From contig NZ_PJBJ01000028.1 in the NCBI RefSeq assembly GCF_002836475.1, positions 186,001 to 250,000 of the forward strand: a stretch of 64,000 nucleotides of DNA, given 5' to 3'. Within the stretch, counting starts at the first letter, position 1; every line of letters starts with the position of its first letter. Both the position numbers and the translations under genes were made by a program. The notes below the pieces were generated by a model. The model worked only from the letters and a program-made list of their open reading frames with translations, had not been told where the DNA came from and did not search any database. Shown here in pieces: positions 51,636 to 60,732 of the stretch. The DNA is from Flavobacterium sp. ALD4. Lineage in GTDB: Bacteria > Bacteroidota > Bacteroidia > Flavobacteriales > Flavobacteriaceae.

Positions 51636-53805
51636 TGTTCTGGAGATTTTGGGCGATAATAGCATAAAAATCTTCAGGAGCAAACGGTTTTGTTATGACA
51701 TCATTCATCCCAAAGGATAGCAACAAGTCTCTGTTTTCATCTAATGAAATGGCTGTCAGTGCTATGATAGGAGTATTGATGTCAAACTCTCTTATTTGTT
51801 GTGTGGCAATTGTTCCGTTTATTCCGGGTAAATGAACATCCATTAGGATTAAGTCGAAACTTTGATTTTTAGCAATTTCAATTGCATCTTCACCGTTATC
51901 TATTACTTCACAGGATACTCCTTTATTCTCGAGCATTTTTTTAGTGATCATTTGGTTTATTTTATTATCCTCAACCAGTAATACCTTTTTGTCTTTTAAA
52001 ATAGATTTATTATAAATTTCAGTTTTTTTCTCAACTGGAATTTCATGTTCATTTACTTTAAATTCTAATTCGAATGAAAATTTAGAACCTTTCCCTACAG
52101 TACTTTCAAGTCTTATTTGCCCCCCTAGAATCTTAATTAATTTTTTTACAATAGTCAGGCCTAGTCCGGTTCCGCCGTATTTGCGGTTTATTTCCACGGA
52201 ACCTTGTGAAAAACTTTCAAAAACGGTTTCTAGTTTGTCTTTAGGAATACCTATGCCCGTGTCGATTATTTCAAAAGACAAGTTTGCATTCCCGTTTTTT
52301 AGTGATATTAATTTGGTGATTGTAGTGACATTCCCATTCTTGGTAAATTTTAATGCATTGTTAACCAAATTCATGAAAATTTGCGACAATTTTGTCGGAT
52401 CGCCCATCAAATTGTCAGGTATGTTTTGGTCAATTTCCAATACAAAACTATTGCTATTTTTTGTGGCTATTTCTTTCAAAGAGTTTTGAATGCTTTCTAA
52501 TAACTGTTTGAGATTGAAATTAATATTTTCGACTTCTACCTTGTTTGATTCTATTTTATTTATTTCTAGAATTTCATTAATAAAAGTGGTTAGATAATTT
52601 CCTGAAAATTTTAGTGAAGATAGATAATGCAGCTGTGATTTTTTCGGCTTTTCTTCCAGTAACAAATGGGTAATCCCATTAATGGCATTCAAAGGTGTTC
52701 TCAGTTCATGACTCACGGTTGATAAAAAGTCAGCTCTTGCCTGTGAAGCTTTTTCTGCTTTCTCTTTTGCGATAATCAACTCGTTGTTTTTCTCATGTAA
52801 TAATAAATTGGATTTATTTCTATTGATGTTGTTTTTATATAATGACAAACTCAATAGGGATAAAATTGAAATTAATGCAAGTGCCAGAATATTAATTAGC
52901 TTGGAGAATTTGTTGTTTTTCTCTTTCTCAATATTTTGTAAATTAGATTTTTCTATTTTTTTTAATCGTTGAGTTTCCTTGAAATTATCATAATCATCAA
53001 TACCAAGTTTTTCATTGTTAGCAATCTCAATACTTTGTTTTAGATTCAAATGCTGCTGTAAAAAGGAGTAAGCAGTGCTTTTATCTAAGATGCTATCGTA
53101 AACGGAACTCAGCGCCATCAAAATATTCGATTTTTGCTTTAGGTTTTTATTTTTAGCATTCAAGACCAAGGCCTTGTTGTAATAGTTTAATGCTAAATTA
53201 TTTCTTTTATTTATTTCTTCAATAAGTCCAATTTGATATAATGCCTCTGCTTTTGCATCGAGGTTAGTTGGGCTGTTCGGCTTCGATATAACCGAATTAA
53301 AACAGTATGATGCCGAATTATAATTTCCGTTAGCTTTGTAAATAATACCTTTTTGAAGATTGATTAAATCATCATCGGGAGCTATATTTAATTCGTTATA
53401 AGTGGATAATGCTTTGTTAAGAGAAACTTCAGCAGCTTTGTAATTCTTTTTGCCAATATTGGAAAGGCTTAGGTAATAATAGCTATTAGCAGATTGGGCT
53501 GTAGGTGTTAAACCTTCGAATAAAGAAATACTTTCGGTAAAACTCTCCCTTGCATCATTGTATTTATTGAGATCATAATAAATTTTACCTAAATTATAAT
53601 TTTGGATGGCTTGGTCTTCAGTTTTACCATTGTTGTCGCAATAGTTTATTGCTTTCTGGGTAAAATAAAGTGCGTTTTTATATTTGTTTTCTTTGATATT
53701 AGAGTTTGCAAGATTGGTATAATATATAATGCTATCTGCACTCTTTTTTGTTTGAGAGTAGAGAAATGAATTAATAAAAAACATAAAAACCAAAAGGTAT
53801 CTCAT
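51610..53805 (-). CDS. Hybrid sensor histidine kinase/response regulator with TPR domain
   Basis: A 731-residue protein: signal peptide (FMFFINSFLYSQ), periplasmic TPR repeats to about 270, one membrane helix (LINILALALISILSLLSLSLY), coiled coil, HisKA with the histidine in LSTVSHELRTPLNAI, HATPase (NLVNNALKFTKNG, DTGIGIPKDKL, YGGTGLGLTIVKKL), and a C-terminal receiver (VLLVEDNKINQMI, LILMDVHLPGING, ITKPFAPED). The output is presumably phosphotransfer, as no DNA-binding domain is present. It begins 25 bases after gap, so may be co-transcribed with it. Ligand unknown. Its relative at 6.2-7.3 kb is dead. Confidence 0.94.
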   Translation of the reverse strand: MRYLLVFMFFINSFLYSQTKKSADSIIYYTNLANSNIKENKYKNALYFTQKAINYCDNNGKTEDQAIQNYNLGKIYYDLNKYNDARESFTESISLFEGLTPTAQSANSYYYLSLSNIGKKNYKAAEVSLNKALSTYNELNIAPDDDLINLQKGIIYKANGNYNSASYCFNSVISKPNSPTNLDAKAEALYQIGLIEEINKRNNLALNYYNKALVLNAKNKNLKQKSNILMALSSVYDSILDKSTAYSFLQQHLNLKQSIEIANNEKLGIDDYDNFKETQRLKKIEKSNLQNIEKEKNNKFSKLINILALALISILSLLSLSLYKNNINRNKSNLLLHEKNNELIIAKEKAEKASQARADFLSTVSHELRTPLNAINGITHLLLEEKPKKSQLHYLSSLKFSGNYLTTFINEILEINKIESNKVEVENINFNLKQLLESIQNSLKEIATKNSNSFVLEIDQNIPDNLMGDPTKLSQIFMNLVNNALKFTKNGNVTTITKLISLKNGNANLSFEIIDTGIGIPKDKLETVFESFSQGSVEINRKYGGTGLGLTIVKKLIKILGGQIRLESTVGKGSKFSFELEFKVNEHEIPVEKKTEIYNKSILKDKKVLLVEDNKINQMITKKMLENKGVSCEVIDNGEDAIEIAKNQSFDLILMDVHLPGINGTIATQQIREFDINTPIIALTAISLDENRDLLLSFGMNDVITKPFAPEDFYAIIAQNLQNTNTSKSTL

Positions 53806-53830
53806 TTGTTGTTTATTTTCTAAGCAGTTT

Positions 53831-54826
53831 TTATTTTACTGTCAGTAGAATTAAATCTATTAGTCTTGACGAATATCCTATTTCATTGTCGTACCATCCC
53901 ACTACTTTTACCATTTTATCGATTACGGATGTCAATTGTGCATCAAATACACATGAATTTCTGTTTCCAATGATGTCTACTGAAACTATTGGGTCTTCGG
54001 TATAATCTAAAACACCTTTTAAATCATGCTCTGCAGCGTATCTAAAGGCTTCATTGATTTCGTTTATTGTAACGGCACGCTTTACGTTGAATGTAATGTC
54101 TGTTAACGATCCATCAGGAACGGGTACACGAATACCACAACCACCTATTTTGCCATCCAATGTTGGGAAAATTTTCGTCAATGCCTTAGCTGCCCCGGTA
54201 GTAGTTGGAACAATAGACTGACTAGCCCCTCGTGCCCTACGCAAATCTTTGTGCGGTTGATCGTGCAGGCTTTGATCTGTCGTGTACGAATGTATGGTAG
54301 TGATGTAGGCTTGTTGGATACCGCATAGCTCGTCAATCACCTTCATCATGGGTGCTGCATTATTCGTCGTGCAGCTGGCGTTGGAAATGATAGTTTCTGT
54401 ACCGTCCAGAATATGGTCGTTTACACCTATAACAACAGTCTTTATACTGTCCACTTCAGAAGGAGCTGATAGGATCACTTTCTTAGCTCCTGCGACTATA
54501 TGCGCATTTAGCTCTTCAAACGTTTTGTATTTCCCAGTAGCCTCGATTACATAATCAATGCTAAAGCTTTTCCAAGGTAAATTTGAAATGTCTTTCTCAT
54601 GAAAAAATAGAAAGTGGTCTTGTTCTACAAGAATTCCTTTCTCATCTGCGCTTACCTTGTAAGGTAAAACACCGTGAATACTATCGTATTTTAATAAATG
54701 GGCCATTGTTTTTGTATCGGCAACGTCATTTATGGCAACAACTTCAATAGTAGGGTGGTTTAAAAGCAATCGAAAGAGATTTCGACCAATTCTTCCAAAA
54801 CCATTTATGGCAATTTTTGTTTTCAA
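53831..54826 (-). CDS. gap: Glyceraldehyde-3-phosphate dehydrogenase
   Basis: Oxidises glyceraldehyde 3-phosphate with NAD(P) and phosphate in glycolysis or gluconeogenesis. The 331-residue protein has INGFGRIGRNLFRLL at the N-terminus, the catalytic cysteine in ISNASCTTNNAAPM, the histidine in ITTIHSYTTDQ, and RRARGASQSIVPTTTGAA. Length is standard. The start codon is TTG at 54826: a TAA lies seven codons upstream in frame and no ATG intervenes. Probably in an operon with the upstream lipA and the downstream kinase. Confidence 0.96.
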   Translation of the reverse strand: MKTKIAINGFGRIGRNLFRLLLNHPTIEVVAINDVADTKTMAHLLKYDSIHGVLPYKVSADEKGILVEQDHFLFFHEKDISNLPWKSFSIDYVIEATGKYKTFEELNAHIVAGAKKVILSAPSEVDSIKTVVIGVNDHILDGTETIISNASCTTNNAAPMMKVIDELCGIQQAYITTIHSYTTDQSLHDQPHKDLRRARGASQSIVPTTTGAAKALTKIFPTLDGKIGGCGIRVPVPDGSLTDITFNVKRAVTINEINEAFRYAAEHDLKGVLDYTEDPIVSVDIIGNRNSCVFDAQLTSVIDKMVKVVGWYDNEIGYSSRLIDLILLTVK

Positions 54827-54841
54827 TATTTTTGTTTGATC

Positions 54842-54863
54842 GTTTAGGTGTTTAATCGTTTAA
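54842..54863. repeat. Octamer-period GTTTA repeat upstream of gap
   Basis: GTTTA recurs at 54842, 54850 and 54858, period 8, in the lipA-gap spacer. Confidence 0.45.
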
Positions 54864-54894
54864 ACAAGTAAGCGATTAACTGAATTGACTTTTT

Positions 54895-55764
54895 TTATAA
54901 AATGTGCTTGGCTGCTTTATAGGAGGAACGTACTAATGGACCACTTTCTACATGACGGAATCCTAATTCCAATCCGTATTTTTCATAGATGGCAAATTGA
55001 TCTGGCGTGATGAATTCTTTAACCGGTAAATGTTTTTTACTGGGTTGTAGGTATTGACCTATTGTCACCACATCGACATTAACATCACGTAAGTCTCTCA
55101 TAGTTTGGAAAACTTCTTCTTCTTTTTCACCAAGACCTAACATAATTCCAGACTTTGTTCTGTTGATTCCTTTTTCTTTTAGATATCTTAAAACTTCTAA
55201 GCTGCGGTCATATTTTGCTTGAATACGCACTTCACGAGTTAGCCTGCGTACTGTTTCCATATTATGGGAAACTACTTCAGGGTTAGCCTCTATGATGCGG
55301 TCTATATTTCTTTCTATGCCTTGAAAGTCAGGGATCAAAGTCTCTAGGGTCGTGGTTGGATTCATTCTGCGAATGGCTTTTACGGTTTCTATCCAAATAA
55401 TAGAACCTCCATCTTTCAAATCATCTCTGTCTACACTGGTAATTACGGCATGTTTGATATTCATAATTTTTATGGAACGGCCTACTTTTTCAGGTTCATC
55501 CCAATCTACCGTTTCGGGTCTTCCAGTTTTTACACCGCAAAAACCACAAGAACGAGTACAGGTGTTTCCTAAAATCATAAAAGTAGCAGTACCTTCGCCC
55601 CAGCATTCACCCATATTTGGACAGCTTCCTGATGCGCAAATCGTATTCAAACTATATTTGTCAACTAAGGTACGAAGCTCAGTGTATTTTTTTCCTATCG
55701 GGAGTTTTACCTTCAGCCATTTCGGTTTTGCAACCGGTAAAGTATTTTCTAAAACAGTTTCCAT
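54895..55764 (-). CDS. lipA: Lipoyl synthase LipA
   Basis: Radical SAM enzyme inserting sulfur into octanoyl groups to make lipoate. The 289-residue protein has the auxiliary cluster motif [13 protein letters not shown] (three cysteines) near residue 43 and the SAM cluster motif [10 protein letters not shown] near 69. The C-terminal [10 protein letters not shown] carries the serine that binds the auxiliary cluster. All seven key residues are present. A TATCTTTG element (minus strand, 55790-55783) lies 19 bases before the ATG. Confidence 0.97.
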   Translation of the reverse strand: METVLENTLPVAKPKWLKVKLPIGKKYTELRTLVDKYSLNTICASGSCPNMGECWGEGTATFMILGNTCTRSCGFCGVKTGRPETVDWDEPEKVGRSIKIMNIKHAVITSVDRDDLKDGGSIIWIETVKAIRRMNPTTTLETLIPDFQGIERNIDRIIEANPEVVSHNMETVRRLTREVRIQAKYDRSLEVLRYLKEKGINRTKSGIMLGLGEKEEEVFQTMRDLRDVNVDVVTIGQYLQPSKKHLPVKEFITPDQFAIYEKYGLELGFRHVESGPLVRSSYKAAKHIL

Positions 55765-55782
55765 AAATCAATTTTTAGATTG

Positions 55783-55790
55783 CAAAGATA
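55783..55790 (-). promoter_or_regulatory. -7 element of the lipA promoter
   Basis: TATCTTTG on the minus strand, exact TAnnTTTG match. No clear -33 TTG. Confidence 0.5.
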
Positions 55791-56074
55791 AGGAATGTTG
55801 ATTTAAAATAGGGTGTTTCGGGCATGAAGCTTCAGGATGTATTTGTTAGAAAAATACAGCCGTGCTTTTATAGCGATCCTAAATACTATGAGGTAGCACT
55901 GTGCGGGGAGACCAAGTGTTTTGTCGATTTTGTTCTATGAAACCAATGGCGTTTTTTTAATCAATGAAAAATCCACTTTAACACTAAAGATCTTTTAACT
56001 CTATGGTGGGACATGGTTTTAGAATTATATTATTTTTATATTTTAAAATTCAGTTTTTATTTATAAAAATAAAG
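55791..56074. other. Spacer without a gene; contains one long imperfect hairpin
   Basis: No supportable frame. An inverted repeat pairs GTGCT..ATAG with CTAT..AGCAC (about 55863-55909). Confidence 0.4.
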
Positions 56075-56092
56075 CAGAATCGATAGATTCTG
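56075..56092 (-). terminator. Terminator of the TonB gene
   Basis: CAGAATC/GATTCTG stem with GATA loop and a T-rich stretch on the minus strand. Confidence 0.55.
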
Positions 56093-56107
56093 TTTTTCTG
56101 TTGAAGT

Positions 56108-56935
56108 TTAATTCACTTGGACGATAATAGGTAGGTTGTAAGAGGTTCGTACTGCTTTGGATCCGATCATTCCGGGAATCCATTTTGTTTTTAAAGATTT
56201 TAATACCCGAATTGCTTCGTTTCCCAGTCCGTAACCAGGATTGTTTTTTACTTGTATGTCTGTCATGCTTCCATCTTTTTCAACCACAAACGAAACGTAA
56301 ATTCGGATGTTTTTTTCTCCATTTATTTCTTGGCTTTCAAAATTCTTGCCAATGTAGCTGTAGAATTGAGCAATTCCCCCAGGAAATTCAGGAAGGTTGT
56401 CTAATAGCGCACCTGTGACAACGATGTTCCCGTAATCAGCGATTACCGGGGTTGTAATTCCTGTGGCTTGTGATGCCAATGGATTTTTGCCAATAGTTGC
56501 AGGCCCATCAGCACTATCGCTTATTGCAGTTGTAATTCCAATGTTTTTCGCAATATCCGGAGTAGCTTGTGACGCTTCTACTATTTTCGGATTTGTAAGT
56601 TGTTGTTTTTCAATAATGACAGCGGACTTTTGTTGGATTACCTTGGGTAAAACTGGTTTTTCAATTTTTTTGACTTCACTCGGGAAAATTTTAGTCACTT
56701 TAATAATTTGATCAATACTTTCAGGAATTAAAGCAGGCATTGCTTTTCCTGGATTAATCAGACTTACAATCCTTGGAATACTTAGGAGGGAAGTGCATAA
56801 TAGTAAACCCATAAAAAGTGCAAATAAAGAAGTTTTGGCACTTTCTTGGCGCAATTGATATGCCCCGTACTCTTTGTTTTTGTTCTCGGAAACTAGATTA
56901 ATCCAGTTTGCTTTGTAAAGACTTAGTTTTGACAT
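56108..56935 (-). CDS. Energy transducer TonB-like protein
   Basis: A 275-residue inner-membrane protein. The N-terminus carries the NKEYGAYQLRQES motif common in Bacteroidota TonB, followed by one membrane helix (LFALFMGLLLCTSLLSI), a periplasmic linker with KKIEKPVLPKVIQQ, and a C-terminal TonB domain (LPEFPGGIAQFYSYIGKNF, VSFVVEKDGSMTDIQV, NPGYGLGNEAIRVLKSL, WIPGMIGSKAVRT). Drives outer membrane receptors using ExbBD. No ExbBD genes are nearby. It lies between lipA and a sigma factor gene. Confidence 0.93.
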   Translation of the reverse strand: MSKLSLYKANWINLVSENKNKEYGAYQLRQESAKTSLFALFMGLLLCTSLLSIPRIVSLINPGKAMPALIPESIDQIIKVTKIFPSEVKKIEKPVLPKVIQQKSAVIIEKQQLTNPKIVEASQATPDIAKNIGITTAISDSADGPATIGKNPLASQATGITTPVIADYGNIVVTGALLDNLPEFPGGIAQFYSYIGKNFESQEINGEKNIRIYVSFVVEKDGSMTDIQVKNNPGYGLGNEAIRVLKSLKTKWIPGMIGSKAVRTSYNLPIIVQVN

Positions 56936-57119
56936 AATTCATGGCTTTAATGGTTATGTATCAGTTAAATCATAAGCATGCACTATTTTAAGTAACAACG
57001 TAAATAACAAGAAATTTAGTATGTGAATTGTAAATTGTTTTTGTGGGAAAATGGGACGAACAGAAAAAGGAGAGATTATGTTTTTTTTTTGGATAATTGA
57101 AAGCTAATGAGGAGGTGAA

Positions 57120-57671
57120 TTAGCGTTTATCTCGAATAATTTCGGCCAATAATTTTTTAGCACGAAGGAGTTTAATTTTAACATTGCTTAGAGGCTCGTC
57201 AATTTTATTAGCAATTTCCTGATAGCTCATTTCTTGAAAATAGCGCAATTGGATTACCTCTTGGTAATGGGGTTTCAGCTCTTTTATGAATCGCAAGAGC
57301 TGGGAAAGATTTTGTTCCGTTATCAGTTCATCTTCCTTAGATGGCGTGGTGTCGGCAATGTTATACGCTTTTTGGTCTTCTTTGTCCGTGACTTCTACAA
57401 AGAGACTGGTTTTTTTTTTGCGTAGCAAATCGATATGTACATTTTTGGCAATACTGATTAGCCAGGTGTTAAACTGGAATTCAGGGTTATATGATGCAAT
57501 CTTGTCAAAAGCCTTTGAAAAAGTTTCTATAGTAATATCTTCTGCGTTGGTTTCGTTTTCGGTACGTTTCAACATGAAGCCATATACTTCATTCCAATAA
57601 TAATTCAATAGAAAGGTGAAGGCCGCTTGATCGCCATGTTTTGCTTTTTCAATTTGACTATTTATTTCCAA
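57120..57671 (-). CDS. ECF-type RNA polymerase sigma factor
   Basis: A 183-residue sigma-70 family protein with regions 2 (FLLNYYWNEVYGFMLKRTEN, EDITIETFSKAFDKI, FNTWLISIAKNVHIDLLRKK) and 4 (LKPHYQEVIQLRYFQEMSYQEIANKI and NVKIKLLRAKKLL). The start is TTG at 57671, within the last codons of the glycosyltransferase gene, so translation is coupled; no upstream ATG is available without a stop. No anti-sigma gene follows: the next gene downstream is the TonB-like one, 184 bases on. Confidence 0.93.
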   Translation of the reverse strand: MEINSQIEKAKHGDQAAFTFLLNYYWNEVYGFMLKRTENETNAEDITIETFSKAFDKIASYNPEFQFNTWLISIAKNVHIDLLRKKKTSLFVEVTDKEDQKAYNIADTTPSKEDELITEQNLSQLLRFIKELKPHYQEVIQLRYFQEMSYQEIANKIDEPLSNVKIKLLRAKKLLAEIIRDKR

Positions 57672-58768
57672 TGTACTGGTTTTGAGAAAGTATTTGTTAT
57701 AAAGATATTGATTTGTGTGAATATAAGCACTAACTCAACAATAGGAAACCAATATTTTAAATCATTCTCCTTTAATTTACCTGCCGAAAAACCAACAACA
57801 ATCCAAACAACCAGATATCTGGCAACAATTAAACTCAATACCAAGATCCAACGAAATTGAAGGGATAGCAAGATAATAGGGAGTAAAATAAATAATAATT
57901 GGGAACAATAAAAAAGTCCTAATTGTAATTTGTCTAATTTAGTATAATAGTTTGCCGTGGCAATATGTCTTCTTTTTTGGGTAAGCCAATCTTTATATTT
58001 GGTTTTCGGTTTGGAATACGTGAAACTTTCCGTCGTGTAAGCAATAGTGGTGTTTTTTGCTGTAGCAGCTTCATTTATAAACAAATCATCATCTCCAGAT
58101 CGTATCTGAATGTGATTTATAAACCCGTTTACGTTAAAAAATTCTTCTTTCTTGTAGGCTAAATTTCTACCCACGCCCATGTAGGGGTGTCCTGCTTTTG
58201 CCCATGAAAAATATTGTATTGCAGTGAGTAAAGTCTCAAAACGAATTAATTTGTTAAGAAAAGATTTTGCGATTTTCTCGTACCCCCCATACCCTAATAC
58301 AATTGTTTTTTGCATCGTAAATTGGGAGCTCATCGCAGTTATCCATTCTTTTGAAGTAGGATAGCAATCCGCATCAGTAAATAATAAATAATCATTTTTG
58401 GCGGCTTTTATTCCTAAGGTAAGGGCGTATTTTTTATTTCCCCAAAAAGCTTCGTTATTTTGGACTTTTACCAAGCGAATATTTGAGTATTGTTTTTCAA
58501 ATCCCTCAAAAATATCCAAAGTAGCATCACTTGAGGCATCATCGATCAGGACAATTTCAAAATCAGGGTAGTTCTGCTCAGCAAGCAGCGGAATGAAATT
58601 AGCTACGTTTTCCTCTTCGTTTTTGGCACAGACAATAACTGATATTGAAAGCTTTTTGGGTGTTATTTTTTGTGGTTTAGCGAAAGCAAATTTTCTAAAA
58701 ACACCCAAATAATAAGAAAGCTGAATGGCAACGACAACAATAAAAAAGTAAAGAATTATTATAAGCAT
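57662..58768 (-). CDS. Glycosyltransferase family 2, membrane-bound
   Basis: A 368-residue enzyme with an N-terminal membrane helix, a GT-A domain, and two to three C-terminal helices. Motifs: ISVIVCAKNEEENVANFI, VLIDDASSDATLDIF, the DAD metal-binding motif in LLFTDADCYPTSKEW, and IRSGDDDLFINEA followed by TQKRRH, resembling processive or Q/RxxRW-type enzymes. Donor and acceptor are unknown. It overlaps the sigma factor gene by ten bases. Confidence 0.93.
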   Translation of the reverse strand: MLIIILYFFIVVVAIQLSYYLGVFRKFAFAKPQKITPKKLSISVIVCAKNEEENVANFIPLLAEQNYPDFEIVLIDDASSDATLDIFEGFEKQYSNIRLVKVQNNEAFWGNKKYALTLGIKAAKNDYLLFTDADCYPTSKEWITAMSSQFTMQKTIVLGYGGYEKIAKSFLNKLIRFETLLTAIQYFSWAKAGHPYMGVGRNLAYKKEEFFNVNGFINHIQIRSGDDDLFINEAATAKNTTIAYTTESFTYSKPKTKYKDWLTQKRRHIATANYYTKLDKLQLGLFYCSQLLFILLPIILLSLQFRWILVLSLIVARYLVVWIVVGFSAGKLKENDLKYWFPIVELVLIFTQINIFITNTFSKPVHWK

Positions 58769-58853
58769 CTGAGTTTTATGTGTTTTTAAATCGAGCGCAA
58801 AGGTATGATAGAATAAGTGATTATAAATTATAAATTATTGAATTTTTAAAAAA

Positions 58854-59467
58854 TTACTGAGGGCATTTTTTCATCTCACTTGCGAGTGTAACGGATTTAT
58901 TCCCTCCTCTTTTTTCTAATTCTGCAATGATATCTTTGTCTTTAAAGTCATCTCGATTTTGAGATGTTTTTTTTGTGGCTTGAACTTCGGTAATTTCAAT
59001 TTCAAAAGCTACAATTCCACGAGTTTGGATCATGGTTTTTTGGGATAGATCTTCCACTCGAATGGGGTTTTTAGATTTTCCCTCATACTTATCTAATGAC
59101 TACTTTAGAGACGCTATAACTACGTCCCTTTCGATAATTTTAATTTATCTATACACGTTAGTTTAATATAATTGCAGGTAGGTACATTTTCATGATCGCA
59201 CCAAGAGGAAGAAATATAGGAATGAGGACCAAAAAAAACAGCCAATATTTGATCGTTCTCGGAGAAATCCTTCCATTGTGGGTTTTCTCTTGAAAGAGGT
59301 CCCTTTAAAATAAGGGTTCCTTCATTGTTAGTGTTCAATTCTAGTGGGATGTGGGTTGCCGTTAACTTGCCTTCCATTTGATTAATAAGTAGACCAAAAC
59401 TATTTGCATACAAAAATGCATGAATGTCTTCTTGTTTTTCGCTTTCGTAAATATCAGGGATGAACAT
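58854..59467 (-). pseudogene. Decayed PaiB-type FMN-binding regulator
   Basis: The first frame begins MFIPDIYESEKQEDIHAFLY and includes GPLSRENPQWKDF, FFGPHSYISSSWCDHENVPT and CNYIKLTCIDKLK, all typical of the FMN-binding negative regulator PaiB family. Near 59130 the frame shifts. The continuation reads IIERDVVIASLK, an in-frame TAG (59100-59102), then SLDKYEGKSKNPIRVEDLSQK and the usual C-terminus RGIVAFEIEITEVQATK. One frameshift and one nonsense codon, otherwise about the full 200 codons, so decay is recent. Confidence 0.9.
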
Positions 59468-59518
59468 TTGATTTTTAAATTAACCTTTTTATACCAAACG
59501 AATTTATGTTTTAGTCCT

Positions 59519-59537
59519 CCGGATAGCTATCGGAGCG
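59519..59537. repeat. Near-perfect palindrome
   Basis: CTCCGGATAGCTATCGGAG: GATAGCTATC centre with CTCC/GGAG arms. A similar CCGATAGCTATCGG core is, from memory, common between Flavobacterium genes, perhaps as a terminator. Confidence 0.4.
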
Positions 59538-59671
59538 TTCTGGTATAATGCCCATATAATATGAATATAGTACAATGTAACTATATTTAAAAGATAATCG
59601 GTATTGGAATTTGGTCACTAAATCGCATTCCTCAGTATTGGAATTTGAAATGTTGGCATTGAAACTTTAGT

Positions 59672-60685
59672 TTAGATTACATTAACTTCAGCTTCAATGT
59701 GGATGCCAAATATTTTAAAAATCGTTTCTTGAATATTTTTTGAAACATTCAGAATTTCTTGTCCTGTTGCATTTCCATAGTTCACTAAAACCAAAGCTTG
59801 TTTTTTATGGATGCCCGCGTCTCCAAAGCGCTTTCCTTTAAAACCAGCCTCCTCTATCAGCCATCCTGCAGGTACTTTTACTTCGGTTTCGGATACATCA
59901 TAATATTTCATTTCAGGAAACTGATGATGTATTTTTTCGAAATCAGTTTTTAAAAGTATTGGGTTTTTAAAAAAACTACCGCTGTTTCCCAGCTCTTTTG
60001 GGTCCGGTAATTTACTTTGTCGAATGGTAATAACGGCATTACTTACGTCCTTCAAACTAGGATTTGTAATGTTGTTTTTCGCTAATTCGTTCGTGATGTC
60101 TCCGTAGGAAGTATTGATATTGTGGTTTCGTTTTGTTAGTTTGAATACCACTGACGTAATTATGTATTGGTCTTTTACTTCGTTTTTGAAAATGCTTTCC
60201 CGGTATCCGAAGTGGCATTCTTGTTTTGTGAATGTTTTTAATTCTTGATTTATAGTGGTTAAAGCTTCGCAGGAAATAAAAGTATCTTTAATTTCGGTTC
60301 CGTATGCCCCGATATTTTGTACGGGAGTAGTTCCAACATTACCTGGGATAAGGGACATATTTTCCAGTCCGCCAAAGTCCTGGTCGATAGTCCAAAGTAC
60401 GAATTCGTGCCAGTTTTCACCGGCTTGGCTTTCGACCCAAACATAATCTTCATTTTCAGCAGTAATTCTTTTTCCTTTCAGATCAATGTGAATTACTAAA
60501 GCGTCAACGTCTTTAGTTAAGAGCATGTTGCTACCACCACCAAGGATAAATTTATTCTCTGATTTGTTTTCTTCTAGAACGGTTTTCAATTCGGCGATAC
60601 TGTGCACAGCTGCAAATTGTTTTGCTTTGGCTTCAATGCCAAAAGTATTATATTTTTTGAGAGAAAAATTAGTTTTTATTTCCAT
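59672..60685 (-). CDS. murB: UDP-N-acetylmuramate dehydrogenase MurB
   Basis: Reduces UDP-GlcNAc-enolpyruvate to UDP-MurNAc in peptidoglycan synthesis. The 337-residue flavoprotein is the E. coli-like type I: NTFGIEAKAKQF, FILGGGSNMLLT, GLENMSLIPGNVGTTPVQNIGAYG, the catalytic serine in LGNSGSFFKNPI, and the C-terminal glutamate region. An exact -7 element TACTTTTG lies on the minus strand at 60728-60721, in the spacer after asnB. Confidence 0.97.
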   Translation of the reverse strand: MEIKTNFSLKKYNTFGIEAKAKQFAAVHSIAELKTVLEENKSENKFILGGGSNMLLTKDVDALVIHIDLKGKRITAENEDYVWVESQAGENWHEFVLWTIDQDFGGLENMSLIPGNVGTTPVQNIGAYGTEIKDTFISCEALTTINQELKTFTKQECHFGYRESIFKNEVKDQYIITSVVFKLTKRNHNINTSYGDITNELAKNNITNPSLKDVSNAVITIRQSKLPDPKELGNSGSFFKNPILLKTDFEKIHHQFPEMKYYDVSETEVKVPAGWLIEEAGFKGKRFGDAGIHKKQALVLVNYGNATGQEILNVSKNIQETIFKIFGIHIEAEVNVI

Positions 60686-60720
60686 GAAAGAAAGTGCTTT
60701 TTATGAATAGTTCGCGGATT

Positions 60721-60728
60721 CAAAAGTA
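60721..60728 (-). promoter_or_regulatory. -7 element of the murB promoter
   Basis: TACTTTTG on the minus strand, an exact TAnnTTTG match, 35 bases before the ATG and immediately after the asnB stop. Confidence 0.55.
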
Positions 60729-60732
60729 AGGA

